Assembly (NCBI GenBank): GCA_907165065.1
Contig: OU015528.1
Location: 47,731,515 to 47,795,514, forward strand
DNA length: 64,000 nt
Direction of reading: 5' to 3'
From: Caprimulgus europaeus
Taxonomy: Eukaryota > Chordata > Aves > Caprimulgiformes > Caprimulgidae
Of the stretch, positions 12,601 through 21,500 are shown in pieces. Positions within the stretch are counted from its first letter, which is position 1. Each line of letters opens with the position of its first letter. The notes under the pieces were generated by a model that was not told the DNA's origin, searched no databases, and worked only from the letters and a program-made list of their open reading frames with translations. Made by a program: the position numbers and the translations under genes.

Positions 12601-14957
12601 TCTTTTTGCTAATGTGAAAAAATTAATTTGTATTTTAAGAAAGAAGCCCTTTCACTGGTGCAACACCTGGTGTCAAGTGTCATAAAGTTGCTTCGAGAGG
12701 GAAGTTAAAATCACTTCTTGTGACAGGCTTTAGTCTGAGAGTGTTTTAGAATATTCAGCTCTCAAAATTGGTTTAAGAAGCCACAGCAATGTTTTTTAAT
12801 GGACAGATTAGATTTGGGGAGAAACTGGGACACCTTGGTTTTCCTTGCAGTATCAGAAGTTAATTCAGTAAATTTCTCACTTAAATAAAGTTGCTTCTAA
12901 ACAAGGGCTGTTATTGGCTACACAGTAGCTGGATCTTCAAATAACAGCTAAATTGTGATCCCCAGGCATTTCTCACTGATCTTTTAGTCTTATGTAATTA
13001 CAAATAACAATTTAGCTCAGAGGTGAGAACTGTAGTGTGTGTTTTATTGCTGGTGATTCCATCATGTAGCAATTAGTACCATGTTCTTGCATAGTTCTCA
13101 AGATCATACTGGAAATAGATGGATAAACTTTATTTTTGGACTACTGTTTAAAAAAAATTTACAATAATAACTACTTTTTACCCCCAAAGTGTTATATTTT
13201 AGCAGTTAAACTAGTACCTTTGTTATGTGCTTTGTCTCTTGTCTTCTTTTACTGAGGGCTAGAAGCATTTCATGAGTAATCCTTAAAGTGTTGGCATTCT
13301 CTAGCTTAAAGTCAGGTGCTTATAAGAAGAGGGCATCTGTGGTGATAACTTCTGATCATACAAAAGCACTATGTTCAGAATATTTCATTGGTGGGGGAGG
13401 GGAAACAGGTGTGGGTCCCTTTAGTTCTGCCTAATAAAGAGGCTCTGTCAAGAACAGTGTCCAAATTCCTGCCTGCACAGCTAATGGTAGTGGGGATCAT
13501 CCCCTCGACAGAGGTTTGGAGTCTGTATCCTTTTCTTGGTGTCACTTACATATGTTAGCAAGTTTGGATATAGGCACCTTAGCTCTACCTGACTTGCTGT
13601 GATCCCAAGACAATGAAAGGCTGAGAAACAGAGGGACAAAGTGTTTTCCTGCCTTTCACTGGGTAGCTCAGAACAAACAGCTGGCCAAGTGTTTTGTTAT
13701 AAATGACTGTTAAATCACAGCTAGAATTCTTCGCGTTCCTTGGCTTCAAACAAAGGAATGCCAGTTACTACAAGATGGCAAACCTGTTTTGAGTTGATGA
13801 TTCCTGTGACGCTTTAATCAGTCCAGCATGAATTTGTACAAGGTCACCTTCCTCCTTTTAATACTTGCATATTTTGGATCATAGGGCTTAGTGATGGAGA
13901 GAGGATTCTAACAGCCATGTGCTTACCTGATGAGCTCTCCAGAGAAACTCCCCTGTGAAATGCTCCCCTCTTGTGACAACACCCTGAACAACCAAATGCA
14001 GCTACATTTGTGTGGCTAGCACTACTTTCATTGGGATTTTTAGGGAGGTGTGTTCCAATAACTTCAAGGGATACTGTGTTTTAAATGTGTGATTTCTTTC
14101 CTCTCTCCTTATAAAACTGGACCTGAACGCAAGTTTTGAGTTGTTGAGGTTTTTTTGTAATAATCTCAGGACCTGAAAGATTGTAGCATTTAGTGTGTCT
14201 TAAAAATGATGTACTGTACCAGCCATGGATTTTGTAAATACACCTGTCTCCCTTTTTTGTATTTTAATTTTTTAAAAGTGTGTAAGGCTCTTTGCCAGAG
14301 GAACTGGTGCCTGCTTAATTTCCATCCTGAACTGAAGCAGGAAAAGGAAGAAGCTGCTGCCACAAAAGCCTGCATCAGTTCCAAATGTGTATATTGTTCT
14401 GGTCAGTTTAATGGCTGTTAGTCTTTTGTTAGTTGGGAAGCTGGTTTGTTCCCCTGCACGTTCCCAGTTGTGGCTAGCAGAGCCTGATCAGGGAGACTAA
14501 TTTTAACTCCTCTGTGTGACTACTTTTTTTAAATTTTTTTTCCTCACTCCTTCCTGATACTCAGGTTTGCTATCCCTGAGAAGTCTGATGTTTTCAGAGG
14601 TCAGGACTATTGGCCCTCTGCAAGAATAGCTGGAGAGCATTTCTTATGTTGTCAGTGCTTTTGTCCAAACACAGTACTAGGGTTTGTACCCTGTGAACCT
14701 TGCAGATAATGCTGCCTCCACCTCTTCGGAGAGGGACTTGCCCTTTTGTTTTTTCTGAAAGGAGTGCAAAGTATTTTGGTGTTTTTTGGGGGGTGTTTTT
14801 GGCAGCAGACTGCTCTGGGATCCAGCCTTGCCAGCAGACCCCTGTTCTGCAGTAGGAGCCTTACTCAATTCAACGTAGCTGTTCCCTGTCCCTAACTGTG
14901 ACAGGCTTTTTTCATGAGTGTATTTTTTTTTACGTGTCATGTGTCTGTGCTGTATGA

Positions 14958-15012
14958 AATAAAGAGGAATGTACATATTAGCCCTGTCTCTGTGATTTCT
15001 CACAAAAATAAA
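14958..15012 (+). promoter_or_regulatory. Candidate distal poly(A) signals of UBN2
   Basis: Two AATAAA hexamers (14958-14963 and 15007-15012) lie about 50 bases apart at the end of the AT-rich stretch, with T/GT-rich sequence after them (15040-15110). They are the last such signals before the CpG island, so they are the best candidates for the 3' end of UBN2. Confidence 0.5.
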
Positions 15013-15437
15013 AGATCTTAAGCTTCACTCAAAGGGCTATTTTTGGGCTTTTAATTTTTTTCCCCTTTTAACTGGTTTTGGGGGGTGGAGAGTTTGGTTT
15101 TGAGGGGGGATGTAACAGCCTTCTTCTGTCAGGGCAAGGAGCAGCATTTTGAAACCATCAGATGCTAAGTACAGACGGGACCTCCTCCCTTTCGGGGGCG
15201 TTATTCCAAGGCAGAGGCTGGAGTCTGGGCCTCAAGTACCACCCGCCCCCCCGGCTCTCTCCCGCCGAGCACCGGCCCTCCCCGAGCTCCCAGCAGGCCA
15301 CGCGACAACCGTCTTCCGGTGCGCGAGCCGCGCGCGGGGAGGCGCTGTCTCATCAGGAGCCATCAATGCTGGCCATAAAAGGAAGAGGGGCGGGGAGAGA
15401 AGAGAAGTATCTACATAGGAAGCACTCTCCCGCGGCA

Positions 15438-15510
15438 GCCCCAGTGGCCTAATGGATAAGGCATTGGCCTCCTAAGCCAGGGATTGTGGGTTCGAGTCCC
15501 ATCTGGGGTG
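15438..15510 (+). tRNA. tRNA-Arg, anticodon CCT
   Basis: A 73-base cloverleaf that decodes AGG. The acceptor stem GCCCCAG (15438-15444) pairs with CTGGGGT (15503-15509), with one G-U pair at the end and discriminator G at 15510. The anticodon loop CTCCTAA (15469-15475) carries CCT at 15471-15473. The internal Pol III promoter is intact: A box TGGCCTAATGG (15445-15455) and B box GGTTCGAGTCC (15489-15499). There is no intron and no encoded CCA, as expected for a eukaryotic nuclear tRNA. A T6 terminator follows after five bases. The sequence looks identical or nearly so to the mammalian tRNA-Arg-CCT as I remember it. It sits about 0.6 kb upstream of FMC1; from memory a tRNA-Arg-CCT holds the same place in human. 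Confidence 0.96.
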
Positions 15511-15515
15511 GGCAA

Positions 15516-15521
15516 TTTTTT
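15516..15521 (+). terminator. Pol III terminator of tRNA-Arg(CCT)
   Basis: A run of six T on the coding strand starts six bases after the tRNA 3' end, followed by a further T-rich patch (TCTTTCTT) that could act as back-up. Confidence 0.85.
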
Positions 15522-16132
15522 CTTTCTTCGCCCCACCACCCGGTCCGGCTGAGGCGGCAGGGCCGCAACTCGCAGGAGCCCCGCCACACTCAAACCGCGC
15601 CAGCTCTTCCAAGCAATGGGCTGCGAGGGCCTGCGACTCCGGAGCTTTCTGAGCGTCCCCCGTTGTTTCTAAGGGGCTGTAAATCGTTTTGAGACCGGAG
15701 ACCCACACGCGTGGTCTGCTCGGCGCGGGAGGGGCCGTGGCCCAACTCGTCACCCCGTAGCGGGACGGGCCCCTCGGGTGCCTCCCACTAACCCCTCTCC
15801 GATACCTTCGGCCGCCGCGAACGGCTCACGCGCGCTGCGCACACGTTGGCGGCCGGTCGCTCCTCCCCTCCCTCAACGGCCTAGCGCGAGGCGGGGCGCG
15901 CGCACGGGCCTCGGCACGGCCTCGCCTCAACGCTCGACCTTCGGCACTTGACCTCTGCTGATGGCGGCGGGGGGGAAGGGGAGAAAGGAGAAGGCGATCA
16001 TTCGACTCGGCGCTCGATAGCCCGCACTGCCCACAGCCTCGTCTCCCCTGCTCCCGCCGGTCCGGCCGCTTCCTTACTGGCCGCCGCAGCGAGGCGGCGG
16101 CGCTCGACTGGTCGGCGGGCGGGGAAGGGCGG

Positions 16133-16143
16133 AAGATGGCGGC
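16133..16143 (+). promoter_or_regulatory. YY1-like motif over the FMC1 start codon
   Basis: AAGATGGCGGC is the classical YY1 core with the initiator ATG inside it, preceded by GGAAG, an ETS-type core. Such elements just downstream of the start site are common in housekeeping TATA-less promoters. Binding is inferred. Confidence 0.5.
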
Positions 16144-16273
16144 GCTGGGCTCTCCGTTGCGGACCTTACGCGGGCTCCTGCGCGAGCTCCGCCACGCCAG
16201 CGACCGGGGGGGCCGCCCCTACCGGGACACACCCGCCTACCAGCACGTCGTCGCGGCCTTCCGCGCCCACCGG
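16136..16273 (+). CDS. FMC1: FMC1 exon 1 (coding part)
   Basis: 46 codons ending in FRAHR, exactly in phase 0, with donor GTACGC at 16274. This phase matters for any read-through product, because LUC7L2 exon 2 is entered in phase 1. Confidence 0.92.
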
Positions 16274-16614
16274 GTACGCGCGGCCTCCGCCCTCTCTCCT
16301 GCCTCCTCCTCCCCGCTGGAGAGGCGAGTCGCCACTGTCCGCGCAGCCCCGCGCGGGGGCCCGTGGCCTCGTGGTGAGGCGAGGTCAAGTCTCCGGGGGT
16401 TGTTCCCTTCTCTCGCCAGGTCACCAGCGAGAAGCTGTGCCGGGCCCAGCAGGAGCTGCACTTCCAAGCCGCCACCTACCTCTGCCTGCTCCGCAGCGTC
16501 CGGGAGCACGCAGCCCTTCACCACGAGTACCACGGCAGGGGCGAGCGTTCGCCTGAGGAGGTCGCCGGCCTGGTGGGCTTCAGGTTGCCTCAGCAGCCAG
16601 GAGGGAAGGGATAA
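16136..16614 (+). CDS. FMC1: FMC1, mitochondrial complex V assembly factor 1 homologue
   Basis: A two-exon gene, join(16136..16273, 16420..16614), giving 110 residues, about the length of vertebrate FMC1 (C7orf55). Yeast Fmc1 is needed to assemble the F1 part of mitochondrial ATP synthase, and the family is placed with the small LYR/Complex1_LYR-type proteins. The protein starts MAALGSPLRTLRGLLRELRH, with the arginine/leucine-rich first helix of that family, then has GRPYRDTPAYQHVV, the FRAHRVTSEKLCRAQ block across the splice junction, HFQAATYLCLLRSVREH and an LPQQPGGKG-like tail. The start is chosen because the ATG sits in a good Kozak/YY1 context and fits the orthologous N-terminus. The intron (146 bases) is GT-AG in phase 0. 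The reading frame is intact. Longer open frames over the same bases are shadows caused by high GC. Confidence 0.93.
16420..16614 (+). CDS. FMC1: FMC1 exon 2 (coding part)
   Basis: It starts VTSEKLCRAQQELHFQAATY after TCTCGCCAG and stops at TAA 16612-16614, 64 codons plus stop. Confidence 0.92.
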   Translation, partial: VTSEKLCRAQQELHFQAATYLCLLRSVREHAALHHEYHGRGERSPEEVAGLVGFRLPQQPGGKG

Positions 16615-16646
16615 AATGGTTCTGCTGTGTTCCCTGCTTATTCCTG

Positions 16647-16652
16647 AATAAA
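16647..16652 (+). promoter_or_regulatory. FMC1: FMC1 poly(A) signal
   Basis: AATAAA only 32 bases after the stop codon, followed by a TTGTGTTTTCTGT-type downstream element near 16690. It predicts a very short 3' UTR. Confidence 0.75.
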
Positions 16653-17640
16653 TATCCTAGAATTATTGAAACGGGATGGCGTTTCTAGCTTGTGTTTTCT
16701 GTCGGTTGTAGGTTGCCAGTATGGTGCGAAAGAGCTGTAACAGGGAATTCCTCTCTCTGTTGGTCAAGAGCCACCCCTTCCCCTTCAGTGTGTGGTATGA
16801 GAGGCAGCCTCCGCAGAATGAGAGAAAGGTTGTTTGTAGAGGGAAAACATGACAGCCTTCCTTGCTGTGGTGGGTTAACCTTGTCTGGATTCCAGGTGCC
16901 CACCAAGCTGCTCTATCACTGATCCCCTCCTCAGCAGGATGTGGAAGGGAGAAAACAAGATGGAAAGAAAAAACAAACAACTCATGGGTCAAGATAAAGG
17001 CAGTTTAATAGAAGCAAAAAGCAAGGACCACGGGTGGAAGTAAAGGGAAAACAAACTATACTCCCCATCAGCAGGTGATGTCTGGCCACTGTAGCAGTTG
17101 CTTTGGAGGACAAATGTTGTAAAGAACAAATGCCCCCCTTCCTCCTCTGTTCTCCTAGCTTTTATTGCTGAGCAGACATCATATGGTATGGAATGGGTTT
17201 CTGAATGGCTTTTTATGTTACCTTTTCTCTCTCTTGTATTAAGCTAACCTTAAAAAATTGAACATGACCCTGGCTCCAGACAGCTGGAAATGATCCTTGT
17301 CACGGTCACCGATGGCTTTTGGGCACTAGATGGCAACATGACGGTTCCAAAAGGTATTAGTCACAAAATGCAGAAGTTGAGGATAGCTAGAAACTGAAAA
17401 TATTTACTTTTGAGACTGGATCTTGGTGCTCTGTGAGCTGAATCAGCTGCCACACATACCGGCAACTTCAGTTTTAAGGGAGGTTCTCTAAGAAGCGGGT
17501 ATTACAGTAGCTTTCCTCACCAGTGCCACTGTAACTGCACTCGACAGCTTGAGCGAAGAACAGAGCCGGTAAAACGATGCTGAGCGTCAGACAAGTACAG
17601 GGAACTGCGTTGAAGCAAGATATTCCGTCAGCGCTAGCTC
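16653..17640. other. Spacer between FMC1 and LUC7L2
   Basis: AT-richer sequence between two CpG islands. Apart from the LTR-like fragment (16863-17300) I see no exon or RNA gene. The short frames on both strands over 16660-17000 coincide with the repeat and are not credible genes. Confidence 0.6.
16863..17300 (+). mobile_element. Degenerate avian endogenous-retrovirus LTR-like fragment
   Basis: The block begins TGCTGTGGTGGGTTAACC, continues with CCAGGTGCCCACCAAGC and later has GACATCATATGGTATGG. I recognise this run of phrases from an LTR-type interspersed repeat common in bird genomes, probably of ERVL type. It has decayed, carries no retroviral coding sequence and looks like a solo copy. 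Its ends are approximate; no clean target-site duplication was found. A RepeatMasker run with an avian library would settle the family. Confidence 0.5.
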
Positions 17641-18448
17641 AGACGTACGTACCCGTTCACCCCCGCTCCCACCTCGCCCGGACGAGGGCGCGCACCCAGG
17701 CGTTTAACAACTCGCCGCGGTCCCTCGGTGAGCGTCAGCGCGCTACAGTCAGCCGTCGTGAAACTGTTCCGCTCGGGTTCCCCCTCAGAGACCCAAGAAT
17801 CCGGGACGGACCCACCGGACCGGACACTGCCGGACTTCTGCTTCCCGGCAGCGGGCCGGGGCCCCTACAGCCCCAGCCTGGAGCCCCAGCGCTGCTCCCC
17901 GCGAGCGCAGCCTCTGCTGGCCCGCCGACCGCGACGTCACAGCGGCTACGCGGGGCCGCCCGGCCAACCAGCGCGCCCCAGGGGCCCAGCCCGGCGGAAG
18001 GCTCGACGGGCCAATCAGGGGCCTCGCCGCGCGGTGCGTCACCGGCCGAACACTGCACGCCGTGGCCAATGAGGGGACGCCAAGGCGCATCCGCGCTGAC
18101 GTCGCGGAGCGGACGAGGGGGTCCAGGGCGCGTGCGCGCGGGTTTCCGTTACCGCTGGCGCGCGCGCGTGGCAGGCGTGAGAGGAAGCGGGAGGAGCGGA
18201 GGGGGGAGGGGAGGCGAGGCGGCGGCACCACCACCGAGGTCGGCGCGAGGCAGGTTTCCCGCCCTTCCTTCCACCGGGAGCGCGAGACAGAGGCAGCGCC
18301 CGCTTCCCTCCCCGTAGCGTCGTGGGAGCGGCTCCGCCCGGGCCCGCCAGTGACGCGAGGGGGAGGGCTGAGCGCCGCGCCGGGCCTCGGGCCTTGTAGG
18401 CCGCTGTCGGCGTGACTCGGCCGGGCCGGGCCGGCCCCCCGCGCGCTC

Positions 18449-18459
18449 AAGATGTCGGC
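18449..18459 (+). promoter_or_regulatory. YY1-like motif over the LUC7L2 start codon
   Basis: AAGATGTCGGC differs by one base from the YY1 core seen at the FMC1 start codon and again includes the initiator ATG. Confidence 0.35.
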
Positions 18460-18512
18460 GCAGGCCCAGATGCGCGCCATGCTGGACCAGCTCATGGGCA
18501 CGTCCCGGGACG
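18452..18512 (+). CDS. LUC7L2: LUC7L2 exon 1 (coding part)
   Basis: The ATG lies in CTCAAGATGTCGGCG. Twenty codons plus one base end at a strong donor GTAAGT (18513). It codes for the N-terminal helix that in Luc7 proteins precedes the first zinc finger. Confidence 0.95.
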
Positions 18513-21500
18513 GTAAGTGCCCTCTGGCCGGGGCGGGGGAGGGGAGGAGGGGGCGGAGCCGCCGAAGCCCCTGAGGTCACGGCGGTACCGGGCAGGCCGG
18601 CCGGCCGGCCGTTTTCGTGATTGGCATGCCCGGGGCTCGCCCCCTGCCCCCACCGCCCGCCTTGCGGGGCGGGGCCTGCCGAGGCCGTAGGTCAGTGGCA
18701 GGGTGGGGGCCTTCGGCGCTGTTGCCCACGGGGCTCGGGGAGCCCGGCGCCGCCTCCCCCAGCGGAGCTGCCGGCGCCTGGCGTTGTCGGGGACCGCAGG
18801 AGGCCGCGCTACCGTTTCAGCTGCTGTTTAAGATTCGCTCCCCGCGGCGCCGGGCGCTCGCAGCGGAACTGCGCTGCTAAAGGCACCTTCCCGCGCGGCT
18901 CACCGCTGGGGGAGACGGCAATTTGCTGGGTTCGAATCATGGCGGGGGGCGGGGCAGAAACAAATTTTAAAAGTCCTCCCAAACCAACAGCCGTTTACGT
19001 TATAGTTTTGTCTAAAGTCTGACCCAAACCATGATTTCAGTCCGCAGGTGGGTATGGCTGTTACTCTCCGAAAGAGAGAATGTAGTTGACCCAAGTGCAG
19101 ACAGGTTGTTTTAAAAACAAATGAGTCTCAAGCAGCTACCAAAAAGCTTAATGTCTAGAGGCAGTGATTCCAGGAGAGAGATACTAGATGTACAGTCAGG
19201 TTTCATATCACTCTGCGGTCACGTAGTGAACTGAAGAATTATCACTGTGTAAAGCTTCTCAGATTTTTTTGTCAGGATGCTTGGCAATCAGTGTCAAAGT
19301 TGGAATTGACAGTCATCCAGAGATACAGATATTTTAGGGAAAAAATAGAAAAGCATGATGTAATATTTAATTTATAAACAAGAGAATACTGCACCTGAGG
19401 GTAGACTGCAATTAGATATTATTTGAGTGTTCTGCATGTTGTACTCACTCTTGCAGATATGTTGTATGTGTCACATGTTGAGGCTTCATGCTGAGTTAAT
19501 GGTTACCTGTTTTCCCATGCACCGAGTAGTATGTATGTACCTTGTATGTGCTGGTCGTCTGTTGGTACTGAGGTAGTGTGATCTTTCTGACAGCTTTTTT
19601 TAGTATAATCTAGAATTCTAAATAAATGTAACTAGTTTTTGCATACCCAGTATGTCATGAATGCTTTCTGCTAAGTCCTTATAGTTGTTTTAAACAGGAG
19701 TGTGATAATCTCATTGGAAAATTACTGTTCTGCAAAGATTGCCTTCCAGAGCAAGGCTGGTTAGTGAGTAGTTGTCATGCAGAATCTGATTTAGGGTGGT
19801 TTTGTCTTGGCCCAGAAGATTTTTGAATATTTCCTGTGGTGGCTGCACTTCTCTAAATGCTTGGCAAAGTAACATTGTCCTCATGAAAATCAAGTCTTCC
19901 CAGTGTTGGCACCTAGATTGCTGTTTCAGTGCTATGTAAGACTACTCAGAAGGTTGAAAGAAGGAGGGGCTGTTTCAATTTATGAATGTATTTTCTACTT
20001 GGTGGGAGAAGCATGTGATTTACTTTTGACAGCTGCTTAAAAATGCTAATTGACTAAGATCTAAACCTGCAAAAGCAATTTCAGACTATATTTCCTTTAG
20101 CTTTGTGAGAAAGCAGTTATTTTATTGATAATTGTATTCCCCCCTCCCACCCACTCTGTAATTCCCAAACTGTGTGTGCTGATCTGTTTAGAAACTGTCT
20201 AGAAAGGAAGCATTTAAACAAAATTGACAGGATGGGGAAGGATAAGGAGAAAAGATTGTTTGCAAAACTGGCTTCTGTTGTTGGATTAAGTGGGGGGTTG
20301 AGCATCTTGGCATAACACCATTCTAGTTTAAAAAAAAAAATAAATCGGTGGGACATTTTTTAACACCAAAATATACACAGGGATTGAAAATCTTCCTTTT
20401 CTGCAGAGCTGGTACTTATTACATTGAAGGCCCAGGTCAAGGTCATTGAAATACTCTGAACCTTGAGAGTAGTGGGTTTTGGGGTCATTTGTTTTTTTAT
20501 GTTTCTATCACCTTTCACAAATATTCTAGTAATATGCAAATTGCAGCTTTTCATTAAAATGTGGCATTTTTTTCATTTCTTGGTAGATCGTGTAGCTCTC
20601 ATTTCATTACTTGTCCCCATTACCAAAGTGCTTTTTAATTTTCTGGTTAATGGAATTTTATAGTTCACACAGTTTGGAGGTTTGTTTTGTTTTAGTTGGG
20701 TTGTGGTTTTTGTTGGGTTTTTTGTTGTTGTTGTTTTTTTGGGGGGAGAGGAACCTAGAATGTGCAAGTCTAAAATTATTAACAGTATTAAAAAAGGCAG
20801 ATCAAACATTTGTTCTTTTCAGTGGGAAGAGAACAAACTCAGAGGTAAATTAAAAGCCAATGGTGATGCCTGAATATGTACCCTATATTACTTTGTCAGA
20901 GCTTGTAGTATCATTTGTGGAGAACAGGAACGTGCTCTGAAAATGGTTTTGAAAATTCCACAATGAGATGCTGAAACATGGTTTAGAAGATGAGCTGCAG
21001 GCTGCAATTTGTGGAGGTTTGTGCGTGCTCATTAAAACTGGTGTCCCTGGGGCCAGAATGGAGAAGCTTGAAGGAGGTAGTTATGAAATCGTGTTATGGA
21101 TTTGCCGTTGAGCTCTGAGAACACCTAGAAAGCACAGTTCTGTATTGGTCAGATTGATTCAGAAAATACTCACTGAGCTGTAAGAATATTTACAGAAAAT
21201 AAACTGTGTCAGTGAGGAACATTCTCATTCAAACGGAGTTGCCCAGTTGCCGTCTGGCTGTCCAGAACTAGGAGTGCAGCTCCTGGCCCGTCCCTTGCTG
21301 TATCCTTTGCAGAGGGCCCTGTGCTTGCAGTCAGGGAGAACCAAGAGCTTTGTGACACGCTTTGGCAACCTGCTGCCTCCCTTGTCTGCGTGTTGGCAAT
21401 GGGATGGATGCACTTGCAGTCACACAGCATCGCTCAGTGTGCGATGAACGGCTGCCTGGTACCTGCCGGGATGTGGTGGTGTTCAGGCAGCCTCTTGCCA

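Larger units (their letters stand above)
5718..15030 (+). other. UBN2: Probable very long UBN2 3' UTR
   Basis: About 9.3 kb without a recognisable exon or recent transposon between the UBN2 stop and the CpG island at 15.15 kb. AATAAA hexamers occur at 7473, 8580/8584, 10321, 11915, 12884, 13433, 14958 and 15007. The sequence is AT-rich with U-runs and an AT dinucleotide patch at about 7395-7440, which would be AU-rich in RNA. I recall that mammalian UBN2 also has a 3' UTR of many kilobases, so a single long UTR with alternative ends is the simplest reading. The extent is inferred, not proven; part could be intergenic. Confidence 0.55.
15160..16620. promoter_or_regulatory. CpG island with tRNA-Arg(CCT) and FMC1 promoter
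   Basis: Base composition switches abruptly near 15.16 kb from AT-rich to GC-rich with dense CG dinucleotides, and back again just after the FMC1 stop. The island contains a Pol III gene (15438-15510) and the TATA-less start region of FMC1. GCGC-rich, NRF1-like blocks are seen at about 15828-15846 and 15893-15907. The transcription start cannot be fixed from sequence alone; it is most likely in the last 100-200 bases before 16136. Confidence 0.75.
17640..18960. promoter_or_regulatory. LUC7L2: CpG island and promoter of LUC7L2
   Basis: A TATA-less GC-rich region running through exon 1 into intron 1. Visible elements include CRE-like sites GACGTCAC (17933-17940) and TGACGTCG (18097-18104), CCAAT boxes at 18011-18015 and 18066-18070, an NRF1-like palindrome GCGCGTGCGCGC (18128-18139) and purine-rich GGGGGGAGGGG (about 18200-18211). 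The spacing of CCAAT and CRE about 350-500 bases before the ATG suggests transcription starts near 18150-18400, leaving a GC-rich 5' UTR. Factor binding is inferred from motifs only. Confidence 0.75.

Noticed and set aside
15948-16556. 202-codon open frame on + covering FMC1
   Set aside because: It is in another frame over the CpG island and FMC1; Arg/Ala/Pro/Gly-rich by composition, with no intron logic, while the FMC1 exons give a conserved protein with clean splice sites.
17577-18317. 246-codon open frame on + upstream of LUC7L2
   Set aside because: Typical GC-rich promoter frame, low-complexity Arg/Pro/Ala/Gly sequence, overlapped by similar frames on the other strand (17785-18501, 18149-18580).
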